Part shown: positions 9,601 to 21,550 of the stretch, in pieces | Numbering within the stretch: position 1 is the first letter of the stretch | Layout: each line of letters opens with the position of its first letter | NCBI GenBank assembly: GCA_019722365.1 | Contig: JADFUC010001305.1 | Location: 52,205 to 116,204, forward strand | Length of the DNA stretch: 64,000 nucleotides | Source: Lithospermum erythrorhizon | Taxonomy: Eukaryota > Streptophyta > Magnoliopsida > Boraginales > Boraginaceae | Reading direction: 5' to 3' | Translations under genes and position numbers: made by a program | Notes under the pieces: generated by a model | Seen by the model: only the letters and a program-made list of their open reading frames with translations | Told to the model about the DNA's origin: nothing | The model's database searches: none

Positions 9601-11018
9601 TCGACATTAACTATCGTCTACGTCACAATCCTTCCTTGAGTCGGCCAAATCAAACGGTCGTGATGTCATTTCTGCGTGTTGTTTCCACTAGATTCACGAT
9701 ACTCAGGTTTCTGCAATTCGACTTCTTATTCCTTGTGGAACAAGCGTCTCCGACATCCCGGACCGATGTGTTACAAGGCTTAGTTAGGAGTCAAAAACAG
9801 TAATTCTTTGGATTCTCGAACCCCATTATGGAATGTTTGCGAACTTGCAAGCGATCTAAATTATCTTCTTCTAATTCTGAACCCCATTATCTTTTTAATT
9901 CATTCGATGTTTAGCGATCTCAGCGGTATCTCCCTCGGGAATGCGTTTATATTATTTTATCAATCACCTTACTCGCTTTGCCCGGTGCTATCTGTGAAGC
10001 GTAAAGTGACACTATAGAAATGTATCGGTTTTATGCTACATCTGAAATGCATTTCATAAACCTCAATCACGTTTCAAGTCGATGAAGGTGGCCCAATTTC
10101 GTAAATTAGAACCTGATTCCTGCTTAGGTGTTAAATTTCGTTATTCTTGCCGGATACTTCTCAACAAAATGGGATTGCCAAGTGTAAGAATCGTCATCGC
10201 CCGGCCAAAATCGTTGTCCTTTTAAACACGTATGCCTTTGATTTTTGGGCGGAAGCCTTTAGATATGTCGTCCGTTTGTCGATGTTCTTTCCACCGCTAC
10301 CTTAAATAACATTTCCCCCATGAGCGTTGTTGGTATTACTAATTACTTTAACCTTGAGTTTCTGGAGTTGTTTGTGCTACTGACATGTCAAAAACACCGC
10401 GCGAATCTCTCCATTGATCACTTGCCTTGCATTTTCTTGAGCTTTTCTCGCTTGATAAAGGTTTTCGATGCTTGAATCCAGCTGAATCAAAGTGTGTATG
10501 TGTCTCGCCATATCCGTTTCTCGAACACATTTTTCCATATGTGGAAGCTTTATCGTCATCTTTCTCTCGTCTCAGTACCTTATTCCCGCGAGCTATAACT
10601 TTGAGGACCCAATTCATCTGCATGAATCTATCGCGACCCTTTCATTACACAAATCCCTGTTGGACATGTAGCCTCCATATATAGCTACCTTCGATTGTAT
10701 TTCCACAACACATGCGCCCACTGACTCATCCTTGTACTCGTCAGCCATCTCACCGTGTGTTAGGCCTACGCTTGACGTCTATTTCTCCCAATGACGATTC
10801 AGCAAGCTCAGCCTTTCATGAATCTCCTCCCAACTCTCCTCCCACATCTTCTTCCCTCGTCCACCACTCACTTCCGTCCTTTTAGTACATACGCAAATGC
10901 GCTTGATGGTTACTATTGTAAATGCGGAATCGCTAAGCCTCGCAAAATTATTTTTCCTCTCTTGGTTACTGCTCAGTGATCTGACCTCTCAGCTATGTTC
11001 CCAACTTCATATACGAGG
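9601..11018 (+). pseudogene. Integrase region of copia B (copy 1), resumed after element C
   Basis: Continues copia B after the C insertion and aligns with 41139-41485 in copy 2 (shared TTCTTATTCCTTGTGGAACA). Frame-shifted reading gives the pre-integrase region with C..C sequence (CNVCELA near 9835), then DEGGEF-like sequence at about 10080, QQNGIA-like at 10155, and MPL.F/GRKPLD near 10230-10270, all from the copia integrase core. The following 10330-11010 corresponds to the integrase C terminus and linker. The last codons before the D insertion are YE, and the first codons after it are ALK, so the frame is continuous across the insertion. Confidence 0.75.
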
Positions 11019-11895
11019 TGTTAGTGTGTGGTTGGCTGAATTTTCTTGTTCGGTCATTGGTGGTAGACTTTCCTGGCGTCCCGCATGGACATGTTCAAAC
11101 AAGTGCTAAAGTGTTAAAGCTTGATGCAAGTGTGTTTTCTTTGTGCCACTTGCGTTTTGGGCACTTGATGGTTTGTTGGGAGCAAGTATAGTAATTACCT
11201 TTTATTCAATCAATTTGCGAATGGCAAGTATTGGAGTTTTGGTATGACTCAATTTATGAATGGCAAGAATTGGAGTTTTGGTAGGACTCTTTGAGTTATG
11301 GAAGAAGTAATGATTCTTAGAAGATGCTTTCCGAAAATCAAGACCAAAACCACTATCAGAAACTGCTACTATAAATGGGCCCGGCCTTTTTGAAGATGTG
11401 GATCGCTTTGAAAATATGTTTTGCTACAAGTTCAATCTGAAATCTTCACTTGCTTTGATTTATTGAGTGTCGGAGTCGGTGAAATGAATGTGTGGTAAGG
11501 AGATTGCTCTTGCTCCTTAACACTATTGTACGATTCTTTATAACGCAATTTAACAATCTTCTTAAGAGTATTCATTTCTTGTTGTATTGTGATCAGTGGG
11601 TGTTGATAGTGGAGAGAATAGGTGGATCCTATTTCATATAGTGAAGGTTAGTTAGATAAATTGATGTAGACATCGGTATATAAGTCCACACTTGTAATAA
11701 TTTCATCTTTATAGTGGAAAGCTTTCACAGGGCTTGTTGCCCCAGGGCGTAAAGAGATCTTTCTTTAGGCAGGCCCCAGGTTACCATTTTCATGTCATTT
11801 ATTTTGGTTTTTTTTATCAACATTTGAAAATTCGTTCTTTGTTTTAGCTATTTGGATTGACAAGCTGCAATTTCCGGAGTTAGTTCCTGCTTTCA
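11019..11895 (+). repeat. 5' LTR of element D
   Basis: Runs from TGTTAGTGTGTGG to TGCTTTCA, 877 bp, and aligns with 18932-19774. It contains a 43-bp direct duplication at about 11215-11300 (ATGGCAAG..TTGGAGTTTTGGTA twice) that is also present in the 3' LTR at 19123-19195. A run TGCTACTATAAATGGGCCCG near 11365 resembles a TATA region. Confidence 0.9.
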
Positions 11896-11896
11896 A

Positions 11897-11909
11897 TTGG
11901 TATCAGAGC
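11897..11909 (+). other. Primer-binding site of element D
   Basis: TTGGTATCAGAGC, a perfect match to the standard plant copia initiator-Met primer-binding site, one base after the LTR end. Confidence 0.95.
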
Positions 11910-11956
11910 GGGCACTCGACATACAGAGTGAAGGTTCTTTGGTGTGTGAATTGATG

Positions 11957-13524
11957 GAAGGGAATCAGGAAGGAAGTTCGATCTCTCGTCCTCCGCGACT
12001 TGACGGGTCCAATTACCCCTATTGGAAAGCTAAGATGACCGCCTTCTTACGGTCGGTGGATACGAGAACTTTTGGAAAGGCTGTTCTTCTTGGGCGGGCC
12101 AGGCCAACGTAAATAATGATGATGGAGTCTTGGTGATCAAAGAAGAACAAAACTGGTCAATCTTAAATGAAATTGTCCTTGAGAACTGACAAAGCAACTT
12201 GAATGCTATCTTTTTGTCTGATAAGTCAGTATTTAAACTTATTAGCTCTTATGCGTAGCGGAGGCATAGGAAATCTGAATTTGCTATGAAGGTACTTGAA
12301 GAAGTAAGGATGTCTAGACTTAATGACTAACCACCCGGGTGGGAAAATACGAAGGTCACGGGAGGGCGAGACAATCACGACCTATAACTCCAAAATAAAA
12401 GATCTTGCTAATGAGTCCTTTTCCCTTGGAGAGAGAAGATGAGTAAAAACTCGTCAGAAAAGTTCTTAGAACTCTTCCAAAAAGGTTTGCTCACAAAGTC
12501 ACAGCTATCGAGGAAGCTCAGGATCTATCAACTATGATTTTTGATGAACTAATGGGAAATCTCCTAACTTTTGAAATGACTCTAGAGGAGAGTGAAGTAC
12601 CTAAAGGAAAGGGAATAGCTTTGAAGACTTCCATCTGACGAGGAAGAAAAGTAAGGTGATACCATAAATTTACTAGCAAAAATTTCAAAACTCTAAAAGG
12701 TTTAATAAAACCTTTCTTGAAGGCTGCGAGGCGTTTGACCCGACGGAATGAGAGTGTGGAAGAACCTAAATTCGGATCGAGTAATGGTGGAGCAGCGGAA
12801 TAATAATCCGTCAAAAGGGATCTGATATAGAGAGTGCGAAGGCTTTGAGTCGCATCGAGTGAATGTCAAACTACGTGAAAAGCGATCAAAAAGCTACTAT
12901 ACCAACTTTTACAATACGATGAAGAGACCGATGAAGAAAAAGCAACAATGAGGTTAATAATTTTGTAGCCTTTACAGCTCATGAGGATCAAGAATCTCTG
13001 ATCCCGTCCAGATGGTTAATGACTATGACCACAAACCATTAAGTGAAGAAGAGGAAGAACTTACTGAAGAAGAGTTGATGGCCAACTATCAGTTACTGTT
13101 TGAAAAATGGTCCACATTAACAAAGGCATACACCTCTGGCGAAATTGAAAGAAGCATGCTGAAGAAAAGGAACAAAGAATTAGAGAGAAACATTGAAGAA
13201 CAAAAATTGGAAATACGCATTCTGGAAAACAAAGTAGAAAGAATGACAAAGGGAATAAACATGATGAATTCCAGCACCCCAATATTGGATGAAATTCTAT
13301 CTCAAGGAAAAAGGTGTGGTGACAATTCAGGAATAGGATACAACCATGAAACCAAAACTGACCTACGTGGAGGAAGGATGTTTTTAAATTTTGCGGAACT
13401 CCAGCCAAGTCAATTAATCAAAAGAAAGCACTCCTGGAGATGCCATCACTGTGGGAAAAAGGGACATATTGCACCCTACTGTTACAAAATTTATGGGAAA
13501 GGGCAGCTTGATATTCTCACTTAA
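11957..13524 (+). pseudogene. gag of element D
   Basis: The likely start is the ATG at 11957 (MEGNQEG), which leads to RPPRLDGSNYPYWKAKMTAF, the hallmark N terminus of SIRE/Maximus gag. A frameshift near 12080 follows the WKAVLLGWA-like region. The central part (12120-13000) is broken. The C-terminal piece 13012-13524 is an intact 170-codon frame with an acidic, coiled-coil-like stretch and the zinc knuckle CHHCGKKGHIAPYC at about 13442-13484, which would bind element RNA. Gag of this lineage is unusually long, as here. Confidence 0.9.
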
Positions 13525-13589
13525 AATGCAATAGGTAGAAAGGGGTTCTATGATAAGCAATGTGGTTTTACTTCTCTTAAAAGCCCTGA

Positions 13590-14760
13590 CATGGTAAGAT
13601 GGTACTGGCGGTGCTTGTTCCCGGACATATGACGGGGAATAGAGCTAACACCGGCATCAGGGCGTGGCCCGATTTGTCACTTTTGGAGGAGGGAAAAAGG
13701 CAAGGTATCGTGAAGGTGCCCGATGTTGAAGGATTACCTAATCTCGAAGAAATTACATTGGTGGAAGGGCTTCTGCAAATGCTTGTGCGTTAGCCAACTA
13801 CGTGACGATTGGCCTAAAGGTTGCCTTTGACAAAAATACATGTAATGTAAAAATAAAACAAACGACCTCATTATGCAAGGAAGTCTGATCCACCGATGCT
13901 TGCTACCCTATGGACACCGTGTCATAGAGACTTAGTCGTAGAATTTCAGAGGATGTAGAGAGCATGGCCTGGCGACTTGGGCAGCATGACTATGATATTT
14001 GACAACTTATTTCTAAATCTTCGTACACAGTTGCCACATTTGGTGGTCAGGAAAATATTTGTGGGGTGTCAAATGAGCAAAAGCAAACCGGGTGTCGCAC
14101 CAACGGTTACAACAAGAGTGAACAGGGGTTGCGGAACTTACGCGTAGTTTAATGGGACCCATGCAAGTAGAGAGCATAGCTGGGAGAAAGTATGTTTTTG
14201 TGTGTGTTGATGACTTTTCAAGGTTCACATGGGTTGAGTTTCTCAAAGAAAAATCTGAAACCTTTGATGTGTTTAGGGCCTTGGCGATACAAATCCAGAG
14301 AGAAGAGGCTTGACATGCTTGAAAGTTTATTCGAGCCGATCATGGTAAGAATTCGAGAATATCAAGTTCCAAAATTTTGTGGTGAAATTGGAATCAAACA
14401 CAAATACTCCTTTATCGCTCCTCAATGAGAATGGAATCGTGAAAGGAAAACGAGAACACTCCAAAAATGGCAGTCGTACTACATGCCAGGAATCTGCAAA
14501 GTTACAGGCGGAGAACATTAACACGTGTCAGCGTCAGCGATGAGGTGCAGCTCGGATGGTCTTCATCCCGACCTCACTATGTGAGCGTAAAGCGAGGAAG
14601 GAAGCCGAATGTACTACTTTCATGTGTTTGGAAGTACGTGTTATATCTGACGATAGAGAACGAGGCGAAATTTGATGTTAGTGATGAAGGAATCTTAACT
14701 TTAGGATACTCGAGGAATAGCCGTGCTTTGAGTTTAACAAGCGACTAGTATGGTTATGGA
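13590..14760 (+). pseudogene. Protease, pre-integrase and integrase of element D
   Basis: GHMTGNRAN at about 13625 is the SIRE-type protease/pre-integrase signature following the degraded catalytic DSG motif. DVEGLPNLEEITLVEGL (13720-13775) continues it. The integrase core starts with the MQVESIAGRKYVFVCVDDFS region at about 14161-14220, where the VDDFSRF motif supplies a catalytic Asp. Later pieces give GIVK (near 14430) and HVFG/GYSRNSRA at 14705-14735. At least five frameshifts are needed. It would have processed the polyprotein and inserted cDNA. Confidence 0.88.
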
Positions 14761-14999
14761 ATCTATAAATGTGAGTAGTGGATCGGGGACGTCAGTGACT
14801 GATAGATGAAAAGGACACACCAGTACATCAAACCATCGAGTCGCTCCTTAGTCAAGATAATGAAGGATGAAGGATATACGGGAAATGGAGGAGGAAAAGG
14901 AAATTGAACATTTGCGGAATTCAAATGAATCGCCTACTTGAGAACATATCGTTGGTGAAGACTCGATCGAATAACCACTAGGAGGAAGGACAAGGTGGA

Positions 15000-15835
15000 G
15001 CTATCAAATGGTGAGATTAAACGGGAGAAAGCGTGTTTCATCTCAAAGATTTGGAGCAAAAAGACGTGAAACTGCATTGCTTGATGATCTTTGGATCGCT
15101 GGTATGCGAAGAGCTTCATTCGGTTTGATAAGGCGTGTGTGGGAACTTGTTCCGAGACCCTACGGATGCAATTTTATTGGCACTAAGTGGATCTTCAAAG
15201 AATAAAGATGGATGAGTCGGGAATGTTACCGAGGAAACAAAGCTGGGTGGTTGCTGGGTTATACACGGATTGAAGGTATTGACTTTGAAGAGCGTTAGCA
15301 CGGTAACCCGGAGGCAGACAGTCAGTACATTCCTCTCTGTCGCGTGTCTTTTGAAATTCAAGCTCTTTTAGGATGGATGTCAGAGAGTGCTTTTCTTAAT
15401 GGAATTGTCCAAGTAGGTCTATGTTGAAGAACCAAAGAGTTTATTGATGCCCAAATCTGAACATATTATAAACTAAAAAGAAGGCTCTCACATGGTGTAA
15501 GCGAGGCTCATGAGCTTGGTATGAGACTCGCGTGTTCGATCAAAATGGATATACTCGAGGGAGTTGATAACACCTTATTCATAAAGGGATAAGAACCGGA
15601 TGATGGTATCACCAATCTATGTTGATGACATAGTATTCGGTGGGGTGTCAAACCACCTGGTAAAACAGTTCGTTCAACAAATGGAGGCAGAATTTGAGAT
15701 GAGTATGGTGGGAGGAGTGAGTACTACGCAGGGTTCTAGATTAATCAAATGGAAGATAGTATTTTTATCTCTCAGCAGATTCTTAAAAGAACTTCCTTTA
15801 GTAGAAGAAGTTGGATTACAGAGCATCTAAAATAA
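15000..15835 (+). pseudogene. Reverse transcriptase of element D
   Basis: Starts with LDDLWIAGM (15080) and WELVPRPYGCNFIGTKWIFK (15140-15200), the conserved copia reverse transcriptase entry. A GIDFEE motif follows at about 15275, and IYVDDIVFGGVSNHLVKQF carries the catalytic YVDD at 15618-15629. GIDFEE to YVDD spans about 345 bp, less than usual for the family (inferred near 480), so some of the fingers/palm is missing. The last frame ends near 15830. Confidence 0.88.
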
Positions 15836-16565
15836 AAGAACTGGTTGACTCTTTCGCCTAAAAGTTACCAAGGATCAAGATGGGAAAGAATATTGATGTG
15901 ACACTCATAGAAGCATGATGGTAGTCACTCTACCTGTGCAAGTCGTCGGGATATGGCACTCCGTGGGCATTATTAAGCTAGATATCAAGAAGCCAATCGA
16001 AAGAGAATCCATGGGCATCAGAGAATTCAGTATGTGCAAGAATGCGTATAACCATGAGTCTTATATACTTTTGACAATAACACCTCTCTTATTGGATCTT
16101 TGTGATCGCGTGGGGAAACCTGGGAGGATAGAAAGAGCACATCAGGAGGATGTTTTTTTGTTGGAAATAATCTTGTCTCCTGGCTTGGATTCGTGAAGCA
16201 AAATTCGGTGTCCACTTTCCGAGGCGGAGGTGAATATAAAAGCGTGAGGAAACGGTTGTACTCAACTAATTTGGATGAAACAGATGCTGAAAGGCCACTG
16301 GGTGTCCAGAGCCGAGGGTCATGACTCTCTCTTTGTGACAGCATGGGTGCCATAAGCATTTCCAAAATCCGGTTAAACATAGTCGAATTTGCTTTATAGA
16401 TATACGACATCAACGTTAGAATTTGGTGGAAGATGGGGTTGTCAAGTTGGAACATGTAAGCGGTGATAAGCAATGGCGATATTCTTCACGAAGGGTTTAG
16501 AGCGTTATCCAGTCCAATATAAAGAAGGCGACCCCTTGGGGTTGTGTGTGATGAGCAAACTCCAT
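15836..16565 (+). pseudogene. RNase H of element D
   Basis: Frame-shifted reading recovers EDRKSTSGGCFF at about 16120-16160 followed by NNLVSWLGF, then the CDSMGAISISKNP region (16335-16370) and the terminal LGVVCDEQ block near 16530-16550. These are the RNase H landmarks of SIRE-type elements. The pol end is followed by non-coding DNA and then the envelope-like region. The minus-strand frame at 16027-16473 overlaps it but has no family support. Confidence 0.82.
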
Positions 16566-16579
16566 AAATTAGCGAGGTT

Positions 16580-18760
16580 ATAACACCCAAATAAGAAGCC
16601 AAGTGTTATAACAATTGGATAAAAATTGGCTCAGCGGTTACTCTTGGAGAGAATTACTTAGCGGTTTCTTGAGCACTTTGGTAATGCGCTCTTTCAAAAC
16701 GTGTGTTGAAGTTATTTTCTCATTCGCCGCTAAACGCGTTCATACGGTGCTCACGATCTCTTCACATCCTCATCCTCTAACTCTAATCAATCTACCGTCC
16801 TTCCCAAGCCTCACTTACTTGTTCGTAAGTATTGAACCTACTGACTGTATTAAGCATGAAAATTTTGCTAGAAGGGCTCGAAGGCGAGAACTTAAGAACT
16901 GTCCCTCTTGAGGTAATTCCCCCTCAGGTTGTGTATGGGATGAAAAACCCAACAATCTCCTCATGGGCTGAAAATTACAGTGACGAAGGAGAGCCCGGCC
17001 CGACATCTGAAGCGCGAAGTCCCCGAACTCTTTGCCAGTCGGGTAAGGCCGTTAACACAGTTAGTTGTACTAAAAGTAGCAATCTTGAAGGTCAAAATTC
17101 TCCGAGAAAATCTCCTAGGTAAATTATGAGGGATAATGTTGACAAGGTAGGCCTATTTTGATGGCCAGAGTTAGTGATGATGATGCAGAGGTTAATCCAT
17201 CTGTCAAACCTGTCAACCCTCCCTCCGATGAAACAAGTCATAAACTTGATGATACCCAGTCCTCCCAAGAGCCAACCTTGGCAAAATTCTTATCTAAAAA
17301 GAAAGAACTGATCAAAGTACTAAACAGAGTTATTGATTTGTTAAATGCCTCTTTATTCAATAAGAAAATGTTGTCTAGCTGACAGAGAACTAGGGCGATC
17401 TGCGGCCTTTGAAAAGAAAGAAATTTTGGGTCGGGGGGAGAGTCTAACTTATTTGAGAAAGAGTGTTAGCTTAGATGATCTTGAGAAGATGGGCTGTGAG
17501 AAGAGAGGGCAGAAGGGCAAGCGAAGTCTTTGAAGGGAAGAGTGCAAAAGTTGATTCAAAGAGAAGGAAGGGGATTGAGATTCCAGAGAAAGGCGATGAC
17601 TTTGTTATTGATGATGTGGAGTCCTCTGAGGAAGAGAAGAAGGGCCCTGGTAGTTCGAAGGGTAAATTAAGAGTCAATGACTCCCTTGACCCGTATCCGC
17701 AGATAAATTGCTAAAGGAGTAAAGGAAGCGGGGGCGATGGAGTAGAGTTCTGTGGAAAGAACATCTTTGTAAGGTGGAAGTTCGTATGTGCTAGGAATAC
17801 GCGAGAGGGTTTACGTCGGATGCCGCAATGCTGTCGATTTATATGGACATCACTGCCCAATTTGGGGGTTGCTCAATTTAATGAAGGACATCGGGCCTCA
17901 TTGGCCTCAATTCATTAAATTTTATCCTCTTGCACATGCGAGGATATTAATAAGCAGGGGGCTCCCGTGTTATGAGTGAAGCTTGAGGGGCAACGTCTTT
18001 CATTGTAATGATAAATTGACAGCGTTATGGACTCGGGAATGGAAGCTCTACTGGAGCCACTCTTAAGCTAGGGGACATCATTGAGGCCTCACTTGTGGAG
18101 CTCCCAGGCGTGGCCGGCCAAGGGCAGTTCTGGCTTATATACAAGTCTCGGGTATCTTTATTCTTCGTAAAACTTATTCTTAACTTGCATTACTTACATG
18201 AGCAACACCAATGTTAATAGAGATTCTAGCAAGGATGTTGTTTATGTAATGGGTTGGGCTGTTGAATGTGGGAAAGATATTTGATCAAGTGGTTGATCGC
18301 TTGAGTCGAACAAAATTAAAACCTATTGGGTTCCAGCCTTATCTGCTGACCTGCGGTCGCTGGCGTCGTGTTGAAAGGAAGATGGTCTGGTGAGGTCAAA
18401 ATCTCTCACCGTGAGTGATAAACTTATAGGAAGGGAAGCCGTGGTGGATGTTGATGGGAGTGCCTCACAGACCAACCCGAGCCTTTACACGAAGAATCTT
18501 TGCCGAACTTCTGCTCAAGGTGTACGAGGATGAACTTAAACTGGTGGAAGCAGAGATTCAGGCCAAATCTGTCCGTGCCTCAGATCTCCGTGCAAAGATT
18601 GGTGCCCTTCGGGACCGTGTCAATCCATCTGTCAAAACTCCTGCTGGGACTTCCTCCTACTTGATGGCGAAATCCTCTTACCGTATGTAATAGGCTAATT
18701 TGTTGCCTTATGTTACGACTATATTTCTTTATGGTATTTCTTTGGGTCCGTTTGTTCAGA
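16580..18760 (+). pseudogene. Envelope-like extra region of element D
   Basis: Region between pol and the 3' LTR with broken frames: acidic and Ser/Lys-rich segments (SSEEEKKGPGSSKGK at about 17608-17650), then the W.FVCARN motif near 17773, a DIGPHWPQFIKF segment (17888-17925) and a C-terminal heptad-like stretch ELLLKVYEDELKLVEAEIQ at 18503-18560. These occur in the extra open reading frame of SIRE/Maximus elements, often named envelope-like or putative plant transposon protein. No transmembrane segment or fusion function can be shown, and its role is unknown. It is disrupted by at least six shifts or stops. Confidence 0.75.
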
Positions 18761-18761
18761 C

Positions 18762-18776
18762 AAATAGGGAGATGCT
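18762..18776 (+). other. Polypurine-like tract upstream of the 3' LTR of D
   Basis: ACAAATAGGGAGATG resembles ACAAATAGGGGGAGTATG at 37621 in element A. Both lie 150-220 bp upstream of the 3' LTR rather than adjacent to it. A second weaker purine run (AAAGGGAG, 18922-18929) lies next to the D 3' LTR. Which one primes plus-strand synthesis cannot be told. Confidence 0.45.
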
Positions 18777-18931
18777 ATATTGTTAGGCTGTTATTATGTT
18801 GGGGTCTATTGTATTTGACTTTTAAATGGCTTTTAGATTGCTAAATCTGTTGGTTTGCCACAATGTTTAACGAGCACAGCGTGGTCTGAATTGCATAGAG
18901 TTGTCGCTGAAAAACTTACCCAAAGGGAGTT

Positions 18932-19774
18932 TGTTAGTGTGTGGTTAGGTGAAGTTTTTCTTGTTCGGTCATTATTTACATTCGAGCACTTTGTGTCCCG
19001 CATGGACAATGTTCAAACAAGTCTTCTGAAGTGTTAAAGCGATGCAAGAATGCGTTTGGGCCTTTATGGTTTTAAATTAAGGAACACAAGTATAGTAATT
19101 ACTTTTTGTTTATTCGATTCGCGAATGGCAAGTTTTGGAGTTTTGGTATGACTCAAGTTATGAATGGCAAGAATCAAAGTTTTGGTAGGATTCTTTGCAT
19201 TATGGAAGGCGGCAGATTCTTAGAAGATCTTTTCCGAAAATCAAGACCAAAACCCTATGTGACTTCTACTATAAATGGACGGCCTTCTTGAAGATGTGAA
19301 TCACCGAAAAATATGTTTTGCTACAAAGTTCAATATCATATTCATAGCCTGATTTATTGAGTGTCGATTCGGTGAGTGAATGTGTGGTTAGGTTTACTCT
19401 GCGCCCCACTATTGTCACGATTAGCTATAACACAGTATGCACTTGACCTTGTTAAGAGTATTCATTTCTCGTTGTATTGCTGATCAGTCGTAATTGATAG
19501 TGGAGAGAATAGGTGGATCTATTTCATATAGTGAAGCTAAGTTTGGCGTCGATTGATGTGGGCGTCGGTGTGAATCCTACTTGTAATAACCATCTTTATA
19601 GTGGAAAGCTTTTCCTTGGGCTGTTGCCCCAGGGCGTAAGTCTTTGCCCAGGCAACTGAAGCCCGGGTTACCATTTCATGTGTCATTTATTTTGGTTTAT
19701 CCTTTGTTGAAAATTTGTTGCTGTTTTCTTGTTGGATTGACAACTACAATTTTCGGGTTAGTTGTGGCTTTCAC
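18932..19774 (+). repeat. 3' LTR of element D
   Basis: TGTTAGTGTGTGG start, 843 bp, homologous to 11019-11895 throughout, ending GGCTTTCA plus one extra C before the right CGAGG target duplication. Confidence 0.9.
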
Positions 19775-19985
19775 CGAGGCTCTTAAATTTGCCCCGTTAG
19801 CGTGAGCCATGGTGAAGAATATAATGCTTTATTTTAATCATACTTGGTTCAATCTTTGCCTTCTCAAAGCGTCATTGGTTGTGAGTTGACATTTAAAAAC
19901 TAAACTTAAGCGGATGGCACTATTGAGAGTTACAAAGCTCATTTGGTGGTCAGGCTTGAACGATTGCCCGACATTGACTATTGAT
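19775..19985 (+). pseudogene. Reverse transcriptase start of copia B (copy 1)
   Basis: Resumes copia B after D. The translation reads EALKFAP, then an AM..E..AL region, NHTW near 19845, VV.. and a DGTIESYKAHLVVRLER-like stretch to about 19975, which is the entry of the copia reverse transcriptase (W..AM..E...L..N.TW.LV..P). It stops at about 19985 within the GIDY region, where Athila-type LTR sequence begins. No YVDD or RNase H of copia B is found in this copy. Confidence 0.75.
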
Positions 19986-21528
19986 TAATTATTAAATGTG
20001 CATGTGTTATATCAATTCCATGCGTTGTTTGGTGTTATATAGTATTTGTAGCATAATTATATTAACTTTTTGCTTTCTAGTTTAGTTTTAAATATGTGAT
20101 GGCATAAGCGTGATGAAGCATGGTTAGTATGTGTATTGCTTGTTGTTAAGGCCATAACTAGAGTTACACTCATCCAAATTATATGAAGTTGATGTTGTTG
20201 GACACCTAAGAGTCATAAAACTTCAAGTTCTCATATTGATCCAATCTTGCAGGATTTGGTCCAATTATACTAAAAAGTCCCAGCTTTACATTTAGCTTTC
20301 CTATTTATGGATGAGTTTCGATCAAATCACAATTTTGTATTTGGACAATATCTTGAGCTACACTAATCCAATTGATTCCATTCAATTTCAATGAACTGAT
20401 GTAGCATTGGGTTCTAAAGTTGTATTCAGGTCCAAAAGGCTAAAATATCTCCATCAATGGTCAAATGACAATCAATGTGAATGTTCTAGATTTCAAACTT
20501 TCTGACACCTGGTTTGGCATTTATTCCTCATAATTCAGACAAAGATCCAATTATGACTAGGCCACTGGAATGATCACTTAAGAGATCCATAAATTTGGTG
20601 TAAAATTAAGTCCATTTAATAAACACAAGTGGAGATATGGCGTCTTCAACATTATGCAATCTGCCAAGATCAATAATTCGTTTACTTGACCAACTCCTAT
20701 TTTGGTCATAACTTTCAATGCATAAATCCAAATTTTGAGATCATTATATATTTAAAATGCTAGCGCAAAGACCTGAAAATCATATTCAGGAAGCAATTCA
20801 AGTTTCCGACAGAATTCGTGCGTAATTGATCACTTTCGGTGGCCTACCGAAATTGAATGCAAAGGTTCACATAATGCACAAACTTGAGGCCTATATAAGA
20901 GCACGTTGGCTTAATCCATGGAGATCATCAATTTTGTAATACATCTAGTACTAGTCTAGTTTCTCTCTGAAAAATATGAGTTATTTTTATTTTAGTATGA
21001 GTAGCTAAATAATTTGCTAGAGCTAAGGATGAAGATTCAGTAAGATACAAGTATTGTTCTTGGGTTTTCAATAAAGATCTTCAATGTTAAAATATTTTTA
21101 GGTTGTTTAATGAGATTATAGAAATGGTTTGTTATGTGAAGATTTTGAAGTTGTTTTAGACTTATTGGCACAATGAATGCTTAGTTTACATATCAATAGT
21201 TGATTTCATAAAAGCTGATTTAAGTTAACTAAGAGAGTTTTCGAAAGTTATAAATTATTTAAGTGCTTAATGATCTATCTTCTGATTAAAATCACTTGAT
21301 TGTTAGATTTCAATTTTGTTATCAAATATAGCTAAGAACAACTCTAATGTTGTACTTGAAGTGGAGTCCCAAAGCTCTAGTACTTAGTAGGTTCACTTGG
21401 TACATTAAAACCATACAGTAGTTGACATGCTTCTTCTTCGAACTTCACGTAGTTCGACGCTCGGACTCAAGGGAATTTTATTACTTAGAACAAACCTATA
21501 CTTGGGTGTATAACCTTTAGCGTTATCA
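19986..21528 (+). repeat. LTR of Athila-type Ty3/gypsy element
   Basis: About 1.5 kb of AT-rich sequence inside copia B, ending TAGCGTTATCA directly before an Athila-type primer-binding site. The section 20240-20660 aligns with 42860-43305 in copy 2 (TATTTATGGATGAGTTT, ATATCTCCATCAATGGTCAA). The left end could not be fixed. A run CCTATATAAGAGCACGTTGG near 20889 is a good TATA/start candidate, followed by a leader. Confidence 0.75.
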
Positions 21529-21535
21529 AGTTTTT

Positions 21536-21550
21536 AGCGCCGTTGTCGGG
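21536..21550 (+). other. Primer-binding site of Athila-type element
   Basis: AGCGCCGTTGTCGGG follows the LTR end after TTTTT. Athila and related elements carry TGGCGCCGTTGCCGGGGA-type primer-binding sites here, so this fits with one or two changes. Confidence 0.8.

Larger units (their letters stand above)
11014..19779 (+). mobile_element. SIRE/Maximus-type copia element D, nested in copia B
   Basis: Complete in outline, 8.75 kb: 5' LTR 11019-11895, primer-binding site 11897, gag, protease, integrase, reverse transcriptase, RNase H, an extra envelope-like region at 16580-18760, and 3' LTR 18932-19774. The five-base target duplication is CGAGG (11014-11018 and 19775-19779). SIRE/Maximus elements are the copia lineage known for the long extra 3' region. 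Frames are disrupted, but a 170-codon gag piece (13012-13524) is intact. It split copia B inside the integrase/reverse transcriptase linker. The corresponding part of copy 2 is deleted, so no empty site can be shown. Confidence 0.92.

Noticed and set aside
13061..13408. Minus-strand 115-codon frame
   Set aside because: Antisense to the well-supported gag C terminus of element D; its Phe/Cys-rich content is a by-product of Lys/Glu codons on the other strand.
16027..16473. Minus-strand 148-codon frame
   Set aside because: Overlaps RNase H of element D on the opposite strand and contains no recognisable domain.
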